Source: Blepharisma japonicum
Taxonomy: Eukaryota > Ciliophora > Heterotrichea > Heterotrichida > Blepharismidae
Assembly: GCA_949751835.1 (NCBI GenBank)
Contig: CATKHK010000110.1
Location: 62,001 to 126,000 of the forward strand
Reading direction: 5' to 3'
DNA length: 64,000 bases
Below are positions 1 through 8,720 of this stretch, one piece after another; the first letter of the stretch is position 1; every line of letters begins with the position of its first letter. The translations under genes and the position numbers were made by a program. Under the pieces are notes generated by a model. The model saw nothing but the letters and a program-made list of their open reading frames with translations, made no database searches and had not been told where the DNA came from.

Positions 1-257
1 AATACCTTTTTAGTAGGTTTAAATGGCAAACTGTTATCAGTACCAATTTTAAATGATCCTTGTGACTGATAGGAATAGGCTCCTTTGGCAATTCCTTTTG
101 GCCTTTCTTCGAGTCATCTTGCTTCCGCTAAATATGAAGGAACTTGTGCTTTGGATAGCCGTGATTTGGTTTCATAAGATTCATCTTGGAGAAGAGGATT
201 CCGATTAGGAGTTGAGCACCTAACTTGGTTTACTGCTGCATAATAGGATTGTTTCAT
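1..257 (-). CDS. Hypothetical protein, N-terminal part (runs off left edge)
   Basis: An open frame starts at the ATG at 257 and continues to the window edge, giving at least 85 residues if the single in-frame TGA is read as Trp. The protein begins MKQSYYAAVNQVRCSTPNR and is basic and polar, rich in Ser, Lys, Gln and Pro, with no membrane segment. I do not recognise a domain. The standard code hides this gene because of the TGA (context AEARWLEERPKG). Codon use is ordinary coding-like and the ATG is preceded by AT-rich DNA. The 3' end is outside the window. Confidence 0.55.
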
Positions 258-460
258 CTTAATATTTAACGATTTGAATTTATTATAGATAATGATTTAT
301 CGAATTTTTATTGATTAAAAAAGTTAGAAACTGCTTAAGATTTAACTGATTATTGAAAATAATGGTATTAATTGGTAAGATGTACTGAGAAATAGGTATT
401 AACACTTATAAGAGAAAATTTCCAAAATCATGGGTTTTTTGTTATGTTTAGGATAATTAT

Positions 461-1011
461 TTAGCCTTCAGAAGATTCTGCGCTTAGTGCATCAGAGCCA
501 GCTGTTTTTCCAAAAATATTAAAATTTTGACTGTTTTGGAGATGCCACTTTAAAATAAAAATTTCTTCTTTGTATCTTTCTAACTCTTCAGTATATTTTC
601 TTTCCAAGTCTTCTTTTTGCATTAATATTTCATCGATATTTAATTCAGTGTTTGTTTCTTGATTTTTACACAATTTTTTGCTTTCTTCTTCAAATAGTTG
701 GATTTTATTAATTTTTTCATCCAATTTTTCAAGCTCTTCAGCTGACTCTTCATTTTTTATGTGATTGCTTTCTAGCTCTTACTATTGTGACTATTCAAGG
801 CTAAAGAATTCTATTTTAATTCTACCTGATGCTGATTAGCAAGATTTTTTAAAAAATTGTTTTCTTCTTTTAGCTGGAGATTTTCTCTTTCCAGATTTTC
901 AATAATCTCTTTATAGTTGGTCAAATCATTATTAAGGCTAATTTCTTGACAATCCACCACTTTTTGATTCAGTGAAAATGGGAGCTTGCCGGAATTAAGT
1001 TGGCTTTCCAT
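461..1011 (-). CDS. Small coiled-coil protein, intron-containing
   Basis: Two acidic, heptad-rich segments lie in the same orientation: one from the ATG at 1011 (MESQLNSGKLPFSLNQK..., with ENLERENLQLKEENNFLK) and one ending at 461. A 15-nt intron, GT...TAG, at 811-825 removes the first in-frame TAG. The second segment extends upstream of its first Met as LESNHIKNEESAEELEKLDEK, so both belong to one long coiled coil. The frame between about 775 and 800 is not resolved: joining needs a second, atypical splice (20 nt would keep frame), or two separate small genes exist. No other domain is visible; the function is unknown. The ATG at 1011 faces the sulfurtransferase ATG at 1344 across 332 bp. Confidence 0.55.
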
Positions 1012-1343
1012 AGTAATAAAACTTATTCAGGTAATAAAAATAAATTAAAGTGTTTGGTCTAAAATAGTTTTCAAGGCTCAAAACTAAACAAATGAAGTAA
1101 AAACTGAAGGCTCAAGGAGGAAAATCACAGAATTTTTTTAAGAATTAAATGAGCATACTATCCACAAAATTCAAAATCAAGCCAAAATAGCTCATACCTC
1201 ATCAATTTAGTCATAAAAATCTACGAAAATTCTAAAAACTTTCAAGCAAACCATATCTCTCAAAATATGGCTAAGCAAATATCCAGCCATAAGACTTTTA
1301 ATAAAAATTCCTAAAATTAGCATTAAAATTATTAATAAAATTA
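1012..1343. promoter_or_regulatory. Divergent intergenic region
   Basis: This gene-free AT-rich spacer lies between the divergent starts of the coiled-coil gene (minus) and the sulfurtransferase (plus), so it must hold both promoters. No specific element is recognised; the last 30 bases before the ATG at 1344 are almost pure A/T. Confidence 0.4.
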
Positions 1344-2168
1344 ATGGAAGACCAGATATTTATTACCTCTGATGCTGCCTTAGAGATGCTTAACAGCGGA
1401 TCTGCATACTTCGTTGACTCCACATTGATAAGAAATGAAGATTCCAGGATTAAGCATCACCAGCTTAGAATCAAGGGTGCTAAATATCTCTGCATCGTTG
1501 AGATTACAAACACAGCAGCCATCGGGCAAACAACTCCCTGGCCAACTCTGACACAATTCAGAGATGGAATGATCAAAATGGGACTTCCAAATGACGGCAA
1601 AAACGTCATTATATATGACCAAACCGGTATTGGAACCGCTGGCAGAGGTTGGTTAATGCTTAAATACTATGGATATCCTCACGTATACATATTAGATGGA
1701 GGTCTTCCTAAATGGACAGCAGAAGGAAAGCCTACTGATTCTGGAGAATATGACGAGGTTTGCCATGATCCAGTCGATGAGGCCAAATATCAACTTAATG
1801 AACACAGAGAATGGAGAGTCTTTATTGATGAAATGGAAACTTACGTCAGCCAAAGGTCAAATGGAGATAATACCATTGCATTTTGGGACCCAAGACCTTT
1901 AGAAATTTTCCAACTTGGAGCTGTACCGACAGCTGTCAATTTCCCAGCTACAGTAAATCTTTTCAACCCTGATAAGACTGTGAAATCTAAAGAAGAAGTC
2001 AAGAAACTTTTAGACGAAAATGGGATTAGGACTGAAGGAGCAGTCGTTACTACTTGCTTGAGAGGAGTTTATGCATCTTTAGGTCTTGCATTGCAGCATT
2101 ATATTGGCAACCATAATGTTAGAATTTACACAGGATCATGGGAAGAATGGAGACTTAATAGAAAATAA
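1344..2168 (+). CDS. Thiosulfate/3-mercaptopyruvate sulfurtransferase-like (tandem rhodanese)
   Basis: This 274-residue protein has the two-domain rhodanese fold. Domain 1 (about 8-135) contains NVIIYDQTGIGTAGRGWLM and the typical ILDGGLPKW end. Domain 2 (about 150-274) contains FWDPRPLE and the catalytic loop TTCLRGVYAS, with the active-site Cys near residue 238. In the family the N-terminal domain is inactive, and here it has Asp where the Cys would be, as expected. The enzyme moves sulfane sulfur from mercaptopyruvate or thiosulfate to an acceptor. The loop CLRGVYA differs from the usual CGSGVTA or CRKGVTA, so the preferred substrate cannot be read. There is no clear mitochondrial presequence. 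The frame needs neither TGA nor an intron. Confidence 0.85.
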   Translation: MEDQIFITSDAALEMLNSGSAYFVDSTLIRNEDSRIKHHQLRIKGAKYLCIVEITNTAAIGQTTPWPTLTQFRDGMIKMGLPNDGKNVIIYDQTGIGTAGRGWLMLKYYGYPHVYILDGGLPKWTAEGKPTDSGEYDEVCHDPVDEAKYQLNEHREWRVFIDEMETYVSQRSNGDNTIAFWDPRPLEIFQLGAVPTAVNFPATVNLFNPDKTVKSKEEVKKLLDENGIRTEGAVVTTCLRGVYASLGLALQHYIGNHNVRIYTGSWEEWRLNRK

Positions 2169-2269
2169 AAATTTAGCTTCAATTATTTATTTTTTTATGA
2201 GTGAGTCAAGTCTCCATTTTTATGTATTTTTGATTTAAAAATATAAGAAATGATAGGTAATAAAATTAA

Positions 2270-2638
2270 TCGTGGGGACTATTTATCAGTAAAAAAGTCT
2301 TCTCCATTGTCAATAGAGTACAGAAGTCTTTTCAGCGAATTTCTCTCTGCCCCAGTGTTTCTGGTTTAAAACTCAAAAAATTCGTAGAAAAGATAACTGA
2401 TAAAGTCTCAAATACTTTACTCCTTCAAATTACAACACCAAATATGAATTGAAAAGCTTTGGAAACATGCCTGAGAAGCCAAATGAAAAAATTGCCACAT
2501 TGTGAAGATGGATTGTTATGGGAGTTTTATATAAAAAAATATTTTCCAAAAATCTTTGGAGTACCCGGGGGATTATTTAGAAGAGCTAGCAAGGCTATTT
2601 CATATATAGTGTTTCTCTGTTTGAGTAATAGCATATAA
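2270..2638 (+). CDS. Possible orphan ORF (TGA-decoded), exon or small gene
   Basis: With TGA as Trp, the plus strand is open for 122 codons ending in TAA at 2638; the first in-frame ATG is at 2444. The predicted peptide has mixed hydrophobic and charged content (CEDGLLWEFYIKKYFPKIFG). Its spacing of Trp-Lys-Ala-Leu and LLWEFYIKKYFP faintly recalls an F-box, but I would not assign it. An ATG at 2250 opens a different frame of about 40 codons and could be a first exon, but no clean 15-nt intron joins the two. It fills most of the otherwise empty gap between the sulfurtransferase and the ankyrin gene. Confidence 0.3.
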
Positions 2639-2797
2639 ATAGATAAATAATATAATCTATGGAGTCTAAATATCTAGCAGCAGATCTTATGCTTCTCGGA
2701 TTTCTCAATTTAGAATTCTAAGGTGGAGTCTTGAAAAAGCTGTAACTCATGTAAGAATTCCTAAAACTCTATATCGTACTTAATCTTAAACAATTAT

Positions 2798-3613
2798 TTA
2801 TACCATTTCCATTCCTTTTTTTTCTTCATAGTCGGCACGGGAAAGCCTGCTTTCTGAGCCTTGATACATTCCTTCTTCATCGCTTTCCCTCTTATCTGTT
2901 TCCATCCTTAATAATATTTTGAGCTTTCCTATTTTCGTATTCTGAGGTTGCAGCTCATAAGGCAAAGAATCCCTTTCCACCAACGGCGGCTCTTCAAAAT
3001 CAATAACTCGTTTCGCCCAATCTTTCCAAGTTTCGTTAGGATCTGAAACAGGATCAACAAATTCTGGCTCTTTCTTGGGTGGAGGAACTGTAAAAGGAGG
3101 AGCAATTTCAGGCGGGATTTTGCAGTCTAATGACATCAGAAGTCCTGGATAATCCACCCATAACGTCTGAAGTTCTTCTTTTATCTGTAAGAAATCTTCA
3201 GCGGTTTTATTACACCTTAAGCCTTTATTATAAAGAAAATGCGCAGCGTTATACCAGCCATATAAAACGGCAAAATCTAATGCATTCATTCCATGAGAGT
3301 CGACTTGATTTGGGTCAGCTCCGTAGTCTAGTAGGAATTTTATACAATCTAAATGCCCTTTGGCAGCTGCCCACATTAATGCTGAAATTTTGGTAGAAGT
3401 AGTGTTGTTTATGTCTACTCCTAAGGATACCAATTCTGCTAATATATGAGGTCTATTAAGATATGCTGCTCTTGTAAGTGCATTTGACTTCCCATCGTCT
3501 GAAATTGGATCATTTAAAAGAAATGGAAATTTATTGACTAAGTCTCGTACAGCTATTGGATCGTTTGCAGTGATAGCGACCCAAAGATTATGCTTTGCTT
3601 GAGTGTTTCCCAT
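2798..3613 (-). CDS. Ankyrin-repeat protein
   Basis: This 271-residue protein has at least three consecutive ankyrin repeats (about residues 8-135), seen in SNALTRAAYLNRPHILAELVSLG, ISALMWAAAKGHLDCIKFLLDYGADPN and MNALDFAVLYGWYNAAHFLYNKG. The C-terminal half is Pro- and acid-rich (IPPEIAPPFTVPPPKK) and looks unstructured. The N-terminus MGNTQAK has Gly2 and a small residue at position 6, so N-myristoylation is possible. Such repeats are protein-binding scaffolds; no partner can be inferred. The start is the first ATG after an upstream AT-rich stretch. It is transcribed towards the sulfurtransferase, with the weak ORF between them. Confidence 0.85.
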   Translation of the reverse strand: MGNTQAKHNLWVAITANDPIAVRDLVNKFPFLLNDPISDDGKSNALTRAAYLNRPHILAELVSLGVDINNTTSTKISALMWAAAKGHLDCIKFLLDYGADPNQVDSHGMNALDFAVLYGWYNAAHFLYNKGLRCNKTAEDFLQIKEELQTLWVDYPGLLMSLDCKIPPEIAPPFTVPPPKKEPEFVDPVSDPNETWKDWAKRVIDFEEPPLVERDSLPYELQPQNTKIGKLKILLRMETDKRESDEEGMYQGSESRLSRADYEEKKGMEMV

Positions 3614-4648
3614 TTATTATAAATTCATCAGAAAAATATCTAAATTTAAAATAAATATCTCGAGATTAGTAAAGGTTTAAGATAAATCGAAATAAAATTC
3701 ATTTTTAAATCAAATCAGAAGAGTTTGGGATTGATTTTTAATTTTCATTTTTCGAGGAAATTTATTATAATGATGCATTTTTATTGAAAAAGTGAAAAAT
3801 TGGAAACTGTTAAAATTGTGTATTCAAAATTGAGATCGATTTTTGGGTCTTTTGCATGAAAATCTAAGGGCATGATATTACTAAGATACTAAATGTTATA
3901 AGTGTTTCTTTGGATATTAGATATTAGCGCATATTATAGGATTGCTGACATTATATGTGGTTAATTCAAGATTTTTACTAGTTATAATATATAGAGAAAA
4001 GGAAGCTTAGGTCATACTCTAGCATTTTATGATTCTATTTAATTTCTCCATGTAAAAAAAGAGAATTTTATATATATATAAATATGCAATGAAGAATATA
4101 ATTTATCTAAGAGCTGATTTGTGATGATTGCATATGAATTCCTTAAATTTATGATTCCATTTGATTACTTCTGATATTTTTATTTAGCATCACACAACTA
4201 TAGTCATTGAGTTAATAAAATATATGGAGTCTGAGTATTGATCGTAAGGCATTAAATTTTAGGAAAAAGTATGATTTCCATTAGTTTCTAAAGTTTCTCT
4301 CTATTTCTGGCTATGGTTGATAATAAAAAATTCACTATACTTCAATAGAATGCTTAAAATAAATTGTGTAAAAGCTAAATATTACATCATCTATTATTTT
4401 CTAGCTTAACCATTGTTTAAAACACTTTGCCCATTCAAATCCCAATTTTCCGAAATTTTCCCTATGGCCTTCAACAATCTAAAATTTTTCTTCCCTCAAA
4501 AGCTTTACTTCAAAACAGCTTATTTTTCCCTCCAAAGCTTAAAAACCTACCAAATTTTTATTTCCATCCCGTAAAATTTTAATTAATTTTCACCTCATTA
4601 TTCTTCACAAATTTCGCTTAATGGCCATTACATCTAACATATTATAAA
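3614..4648. other. Gene-free divergent spacer
   Basis: This 1-kb AT-rich region separates the divergent ankyrin (minus) and CCT (plus) genes. I see no long frame in either code. A 36-codon ATG frame at 4464-4574 lies just ahead of the CCT gene in a pyrimidine-rich strip (about 4430-4620) and could be an upstream ORF in the leader, but nothing else supports it. Confidence 0.4.
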
Positions 4649-5218
4649 ATGTCTGGTCCAGATCTACCAATTCCTTTTCAAAGCTTCGACACACATGAAA
4701 GGGAAGGCTTCTCGATGTTCCTTCCTCAATTCAATCAATTCATTACACAATCTTTCGATGGAAATCTCGAAAGTATTAATCTTCCAAACACAGAATTAAA
4801 AGGTGAAGGAAATCCTTTACCTGAGTTCTTAGGGTTCTATGAAAATATATTAAGGATGTCGATGGAGTCATGCCTGATGAATCCAAATCCTGAGTTCTGG
4901 ATGAGTTTCCAAAATCCAGAGAATCCTTTCACTTCTGAAGGCATTGACCTCCCTGCTGAAATTAAAGGGTCTCTTACCGCAACACATTATGAAGAGAAGC
5001 CAAAACAAATTGGCTTAATTTCAGCGGAAGAAAGAAGACTTAAAATCCAAAGGTATTTGGAAAAGAGAAAAAGAAGGACATTTAGAAAAATCGTGACTTA
5101 TCAGTGCAGAAAAAAAGTAGCAGATTCAAGGATCAGAGTGAAAGGTCGATTTATTACAAAAGAGCAAGCTGAAATGTTGAAAAATATACATTGTGAGAAG
5201 GCTGTCGAGGCTGATTAA
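4649..5218 (+). CDS. CCT-motif (CONSTANS/TOC1-type) protein
   Basis: This 189-residue protein carries a C-terminal CCT motif (about residues 126-175). Visible hallmarks are RRLKIQRYLEKRKRRTF, then TYQCRKKVADSRIRVKGRF, matching the family pattern R-x5-RYxEKRKxRxF...RKxxADxRxRxKGRF. In plants the motif mediates nuclear import, DNA binding and contact with HAP3/HAP5 (NF-Y) subunits. The first 120 residues are acidic, aromatic and Pro-rich and have no B-box or response-regulator domain, so this is a CCT-only protein. I infer a nuclear, transcription-linked role. No TGA or intron is needed. The kinase gene follows after 331 bp. Confidence 0.8.
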   Translation: MSGPDLPIPFQSFDTHEREGFSMFLPQFNQFITQSFDGNLESINLPNTELKGEGNPLPEFLGFYENILRMSMESCLMNPNPEFWMSFQNPENPFTSEGIDLPAEIKGSLTATHYEEKPKQIGLISAEERRLKIQRYLEKRKRRTFRKIVTYQCRKKVADSRIRVKGRFITKEQAEMLKNIHCEKAVEAD

Positions 5219-5549
5219 AATAATGTTTATAGCTTGTTTATCTAAATATGCATTTTCATACTTCTAATCTGCAATTTCTAATAATTATTTTAAGGCCAGA
5301 ATCCTATCACAATCAACCTCAACCTATTATATATTCCTGCTCGAAATCCGTAGCCAATATCTTTAATTTTACCTTCTATTCAAAAAGAGAGTTTCAGTAA
5401 ATCATATTTAAATTAAGAAAAACATTTCTTTTGCTATTTTTCTAAGAAATTAGTATAAATTGCCCTTGACTTTCCTGCAACATAATTTATATTTTTATTA
5501 AAAAACCTTAAAGAATTTTCTTTGAATTTAATATTTTCAACAACCTGAA
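5219..5549. other. Spacer between CCT and kinase genes
   Basis: This 331-bp AT-rich intergenic stretch must hold the 3' UTR of the CCT gene and the kinase promoter. No motif, RNA gene or conserved frame is recognised. Confidence 0.35.
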
Positions 5550-6650
5550 ATGGGATGCTGTTTTTCATCAGACGATGATGAAACTTCAAAGCGGCCATTG
5601 CTAAAAGCCGACCCAAGTAGCGTTATAACTCAATATCCTGCTCCTTCACAGCTAACACCTGAAGATTTTAAAGCAATCAAGCTCCTCGGCAAAGGGTCTT
5701 TTGGAAAAGTTCTTTTGGTAATCAAAAAAGGTACAAGCAATTACTACGCTATGAAAATTCTTAAGAAAAAAGTAATAGAAAAGCGAAAGCAGAGGACTCA
5801 TACGTTGAATGAGAAAAAAATCATGCAAAAATCAAACTGCCCTTTTATAGTCCAATTGAAATATTCTTTCCAAACTAAAGACAAGCTCTATATGGTCATG
5901 GAATATATGAGTGGCGGTGAGCTTTTCTTTCATCTTAGAAAATGCGGACGATTTACTGAAGAAAGAGCACGATTTTATGTCGCTGAAATTCTCCTCGCCT
6001 TTGAATATTTGCATAGCCACGGGATCATTTATCGAGACCTAAAGCCAGAAAATATTCTACTTGACTACGATGGACATGTAAAAATTACTGATTTTGGGCT
6101 CAGCAAGCTAGGAATCACCTCTTCAAACCCCAAAGCTTTTACCTTCTGTGGGACACCTGAATACCTCGCCCCAGAAATCCTCAAAAATCAAGGTCACGAT
6201 AAAAAAGTCGATTTTTGAAGCCTAGGGGCTCTTCTTTATGAGATGCTATCAGGAGCTCCTCCATTTTATTCAAAAAATAGAAATGAAATGTACAAAAACG
6301 TTTTAAATAAACAAGTAGAAATGAAGCCACATTTTTCTAATGAGGCTAGTGATTTTTTATCAAAATTACTTCAAATAAATCCAGAAAATAGACTTTCGGA
6401 TATGGAAGTAATCAAAAATCACCTATTTTTTAAAGGGATAGACTGAGATGAGCTAGCCCATAAAAATTATGATGCACCTTTTAAGCCAAGAGTGTCAAAT
6501 TCTATAGATGTAAGAAATTTTGACCCGCAGTTTACGTCAGAGCCGGCTGAGGATTCATGTGACTCGACTGTGTCTCAAGATCCTTTGGTTAATAGATACC
6601 CAGATTTTACTTATATTTGCCATGATGAGCTTTTAAGTGCTGAGGAATAA
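5550..6650 (+). CDS. AGC-family Ser/Thr protein kinase, N-terminally lipid-anchored
   Basis: This 366-residue kinase is read through two TGA codons (about 6216 and 6444) as Trp. All key elements are present: GKGSFGKV loop (about residue 47), AMKILKK lysine, catalytic YRDLKPEN, DFG, and activation segment ending FTFCGTPEYLAPEIL. The first TGA supplies the conserved Trp of KVDFWSLGALLYEM. The C-terminal tail has the AGC turn region (FDPQFTSEPAEDS) and a hydrophobic motif YPDFTYI as in S6K/Akt. No PH domain is present. The N-terminus MGCCFSS is a classical dual N-myristoylation and palmitoylation signal, so the enzyme probably works at a membrane. Activation would need phosphorylation of Thr in TFCGT and of the hydrophobic-motif Thr, by family rule. 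The stop is TAA at 6648. Confidence 0.92.
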
Positions 6651-6669
6651 TTAACTAAATGTTTATAAA

Positions 6670-7368
6670 ATGGAAAATTTCGCAATGGAGCCTGCTCCTT
6701 CAGATCTCAGCAAAGCTGGCATCTACCTCAACCCTGACGTCAACGGCATGGGCCAAGAAAGAATGGGAACTTCCATCATGGCAGCAATTTTCAATGGAGG
6801 TGTTATATTTGGTGCAGACACACGAACAACCATGGGTGCCTACGTCGCTTCAAGAATTTCTGATAAAATTGAGTGCATCCACGAAAAGATTTTCTGCTGT
6901 CGAACTGGGGTTTCTGCCCATACCCAAGCATTAGCCAGGTATGTAAGATACTATTTGTCGCAACATGTATTAAATGAAGGCAAACTTCCCCTTGTTTTGA
7001 CTGCTGCAAGACTCCTTCAAGAACTTTTATATCAGAATAAAGCGTTTTTAGAAGGTGGGTTTATTGTGGGAGGCTGGGATCCTGTAAATGGCTCACAGCT
7101 GTATGAGGTCGCCTTAGGAGGAACCTTGGTTAGCCAGAGGTATGCAATGATGGGGAGTGGGAGCACTTATATTTATGGGTATTGTGACGCAGATTTTAGG
7201 GAAGGGATGAGTGAAGAAGAATGTAAAAATTTTATTAAGAAAGGATTAGCATTAGCAATGGCAAGAGATGGAGGGTCTGGAGGATGTGAAAGATTGCTGG
7301 TGGTTACCCCTGAGACGGTTACTAGAGAATATGTGCCTCAAGAGGAGTTTCCTTATAGCCTTAGATAA
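6670..7368 (+). CDS. PSMB6: 20S proteasome subunit beta-1 (caspase-like)
   Basis: This 232-residue precursor has the beta-1 signature. The propeptide (1-33) ends MG before Thr34 (GTSIMAAIF), the N-terminal nucleophile after self-cleavage. Asp and Lys of the active site are in GADTRTTMG and RISDKIE. FCCRTG carries the Arg that gives acidic (caspase-like) specificity, and GSGSTYIYGYCD is the conserved beta-strand and Ser/Asp region. It acts in the inner ring of the 20S core. The ATG at 6670 is chosen over 6659, which is out of frame. The gene starts only 19 bp after the kinase stop, and its 3' end faces the POMP gene 60 bp away. Confidence 0.95.
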   Translation: MENFAMEPAPSDLSKAGIYLNPDVNGMGQERMGTSIMAAIFNGGVIFGADTRTTMGAYVASRISDKIECIHEKIFCCRTGVSAHTQALARYVRYYLSQHVLNEGKLPLVLTAARLLQELLYQNKAFLEGGFIVGGWDPVNGSQLYEVALGGTLVSQRYAMMGSGSTYIYGYCDADFREGMSEEECKNFIKKGLALAMARDGGSGGCERLLVVTPETVTREYVPQEEFPYSLR

Positions 7369-7428
7369 GAAATACTAGGATTATTAATTTTGTAGTGTTT
7401 ATATCTGAAATTATTCAATAAAATAGAT

Positions 7429-7695
7429 CTATAAGTTTAGTCTATTAATTTCTTGAGTCAAATGAGGGACTTCTCCAATGAATGCAGGGAATTCAAGCTC
7501 GGTGTCTTTTCCTGTTAGAATTTCCAAGTGTAATTTTGATGATGGTAGGCCACATAGTCTTCCTTGCTGAGAAACAATATTTCGTTCTAAAATCAAGCTA
7601 AAGGGCAAATGAGATCCATATACGCTGCTGAGAAACCTCATTTTTTCCTCTTCTCTTCTTCTTAATGTTTGTTTCAATTGTCGTGGGTCTTCCAT
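7429..7695 (-). CDS. POMP: Proteasome maturation protein POMP/UMP1 (short form)
   Basis: This 88-residue protein matches the C-terminal part of POMP/UMP1. EEKMRFLSSVYGSHLPFSL aligns with the human region beginning QDKMNFSTLRNIQGLFAPL. GLPSSKLHLEILTGKDTELEF aligns with LPFLSSSNLSLDVLRGNDETIGF. UMP1 chaperones half-proteasomes and becomes the first substrate of the finished 20S core. Usual length is about 140 residues. Here the N-terminal 50 or so are absent, and an in-frame stop lies shortly upstream of the ATG, so the protein is short unless an upstream exon was missed. It lies tail-to-tail with the beta-1 gene. The assignment rests on motif order I can align by eye. Confidence 0.75.
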   Translation of the reverse strand: MEDPRQLKQTLRRREEEKMRFLSSVYGSHLPFSLILERNIVSQQGRLCGLPSSKLHLEILTGKDTELEFPAFIGEVPHLTQEINRLNL

Positions 7696-7769
7696 TTTAT
7701 TATCAGATAGCTATATTGATCTTAGAGAATTATTAGAATAACTCAGTTAGGCAAATATAATAGCTTATA

Positions 7770-8720
7770 TTATAAATTTAAGACTCTCGAAGCATTAGAC
7801 TTCGATCTTTTCATAACTTTTGGCGTCTGCATACTTGGCAATATATACGGAGACTTCAGCTCTCCTTCTATGAACTCTTTCCATTGGTCTTCTTTGATGT
7901 TATTTTTTTGGGATTTAGAATACAGATGTGGAATGGATATTTTCTGGCAAGGGTCTGTCGCATCAAATTTTAGCTTAGCCTTGATGGCTAAGGAGTAGAA
8001 AATTCTTTGCTTCTCAGCGTTATCAGAGTCTTCATCATTGTTTGTAGACTCTTCAAGAAGGTCATTCTCTATTAGAGCTTCTTCTTTGCCACACTCTAAA
8101 GCTATTCCTAGTGAAAGCTCTTTATTTCTGCCTCTTCGAATCGGAGGTCTTATCTTGCTGATTTCTTTTTGTTTTTGCTTTACTTTAACGCCTGCGAAAA
8201 TTGTCCGGAATTCTTGACATATAGTTTTTAATTTTTTGGCTTGAACTCGTAAAGAGAGTGAAGATTGTAATATTGCATTATCAATAGTATGCTCAATATT
8301 ATCAAGATCTTCTATATGATTGTTATCAATCATTGAAATTAAATTTTGGCAATTTTTCTTTAGTAAAAGAAAATTGTTTTTTTCAGTCTCGCAATCTGGT
8401 TTATTTTTCACAAAGAAAATTTTAATCCTTTCAAGATTTTGTCTTGTTATTTTAAGCGTATTTTGTGAATTAAATTGAAAACTAAATCTTTTTGAGTGCT
8501 TATAGAAATCTTTTGCGTCGTCTAAAGAGTTTAATTCCGTATCAGATTCAGGCTCTATATCAAGCTGACTAGGAGAGTAATCACCTGCTCGAGGAGAAAT
8601 TTTTCTAAAAGAGGTATCGCCAAAAATGGTTGAGGAGGTGAGCTCTCTGATGACTGTATAATTTGAGAAGCAAAAACTTAAGCTGGCGAATTTCATATTT
8701 TTTATAAGTATAGAAAACAA
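7770..8720 (-). CDS. Hypothetical protein with basic and coiled segments
   Basis: This 316-residue protein is unrecognised. A short hydrophobic N-terminus (MFSILIKNMKFASLSFCF) may be a leader or signal; alternatively Met9 is the start. The middle (about 90-195) is helical and charged, with Leu/Ile spacing suggestive of a coiled coil, followed by a basic strip RPPIRRGRNKE and an acidic patch ENDLLEESTNNDEDSD. The C-terminus ends in a basic, Ser-rich tail (KVMKRSKSNASRVLNL) that looks like a kinase target. No TGA or intron is needed. The neighbour POMP gene is in the same direction, 74 bp downstream. Confidence 0.6.
   Translation of the reverse strand: MFSILIKNMKFASLSFCFSNYTVIRELTSSTIFGDTSFRKISPRAGDYSPSQLDIEPESDTELNSLDDAKDFYKHSKRFSFQFNSQNTLKITRQNLERIKIFFVKNKPDCETEKNNFLLLKKNCQNLISMIDNNHIEDLDNIEHTIDNAILQSSLSLRVQAKKLKTICQEFRTIFAGVKVKQKQKEISKIRPPIRRGRNKELSLGIALECGKEEALIENDLLEESTNNDEDSDNAEKQRIFYSLAIKAKLKFDATDPCQKISIPHLYSKSQKNNIKEDQWKEFIEGELKSPYILPSMQTPKVMKRSKSNASRVLNL

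Noticed and set aside
780-800. 16-nt intron to join the two halves of the coiled-coil gene
   Set aside because: Removing it puts the second half in a frame that ends within about 25 codons; a 20-nt removal keeps frame but is atypical, so the joint is left open.
4430-4460. tRNA T-arm-like string TTCAAATCCC
   Set aside because: No matching acceptor, D-arm or anticodon arm could be drawn around it. No tRNA was found anywhere in the window by eye.
6659-6934. Alternative frame starting 11 bp before the proteasome gene
   Set aside because: It overlaps the clear beta-1 frame in another phase and its translation has no domain.
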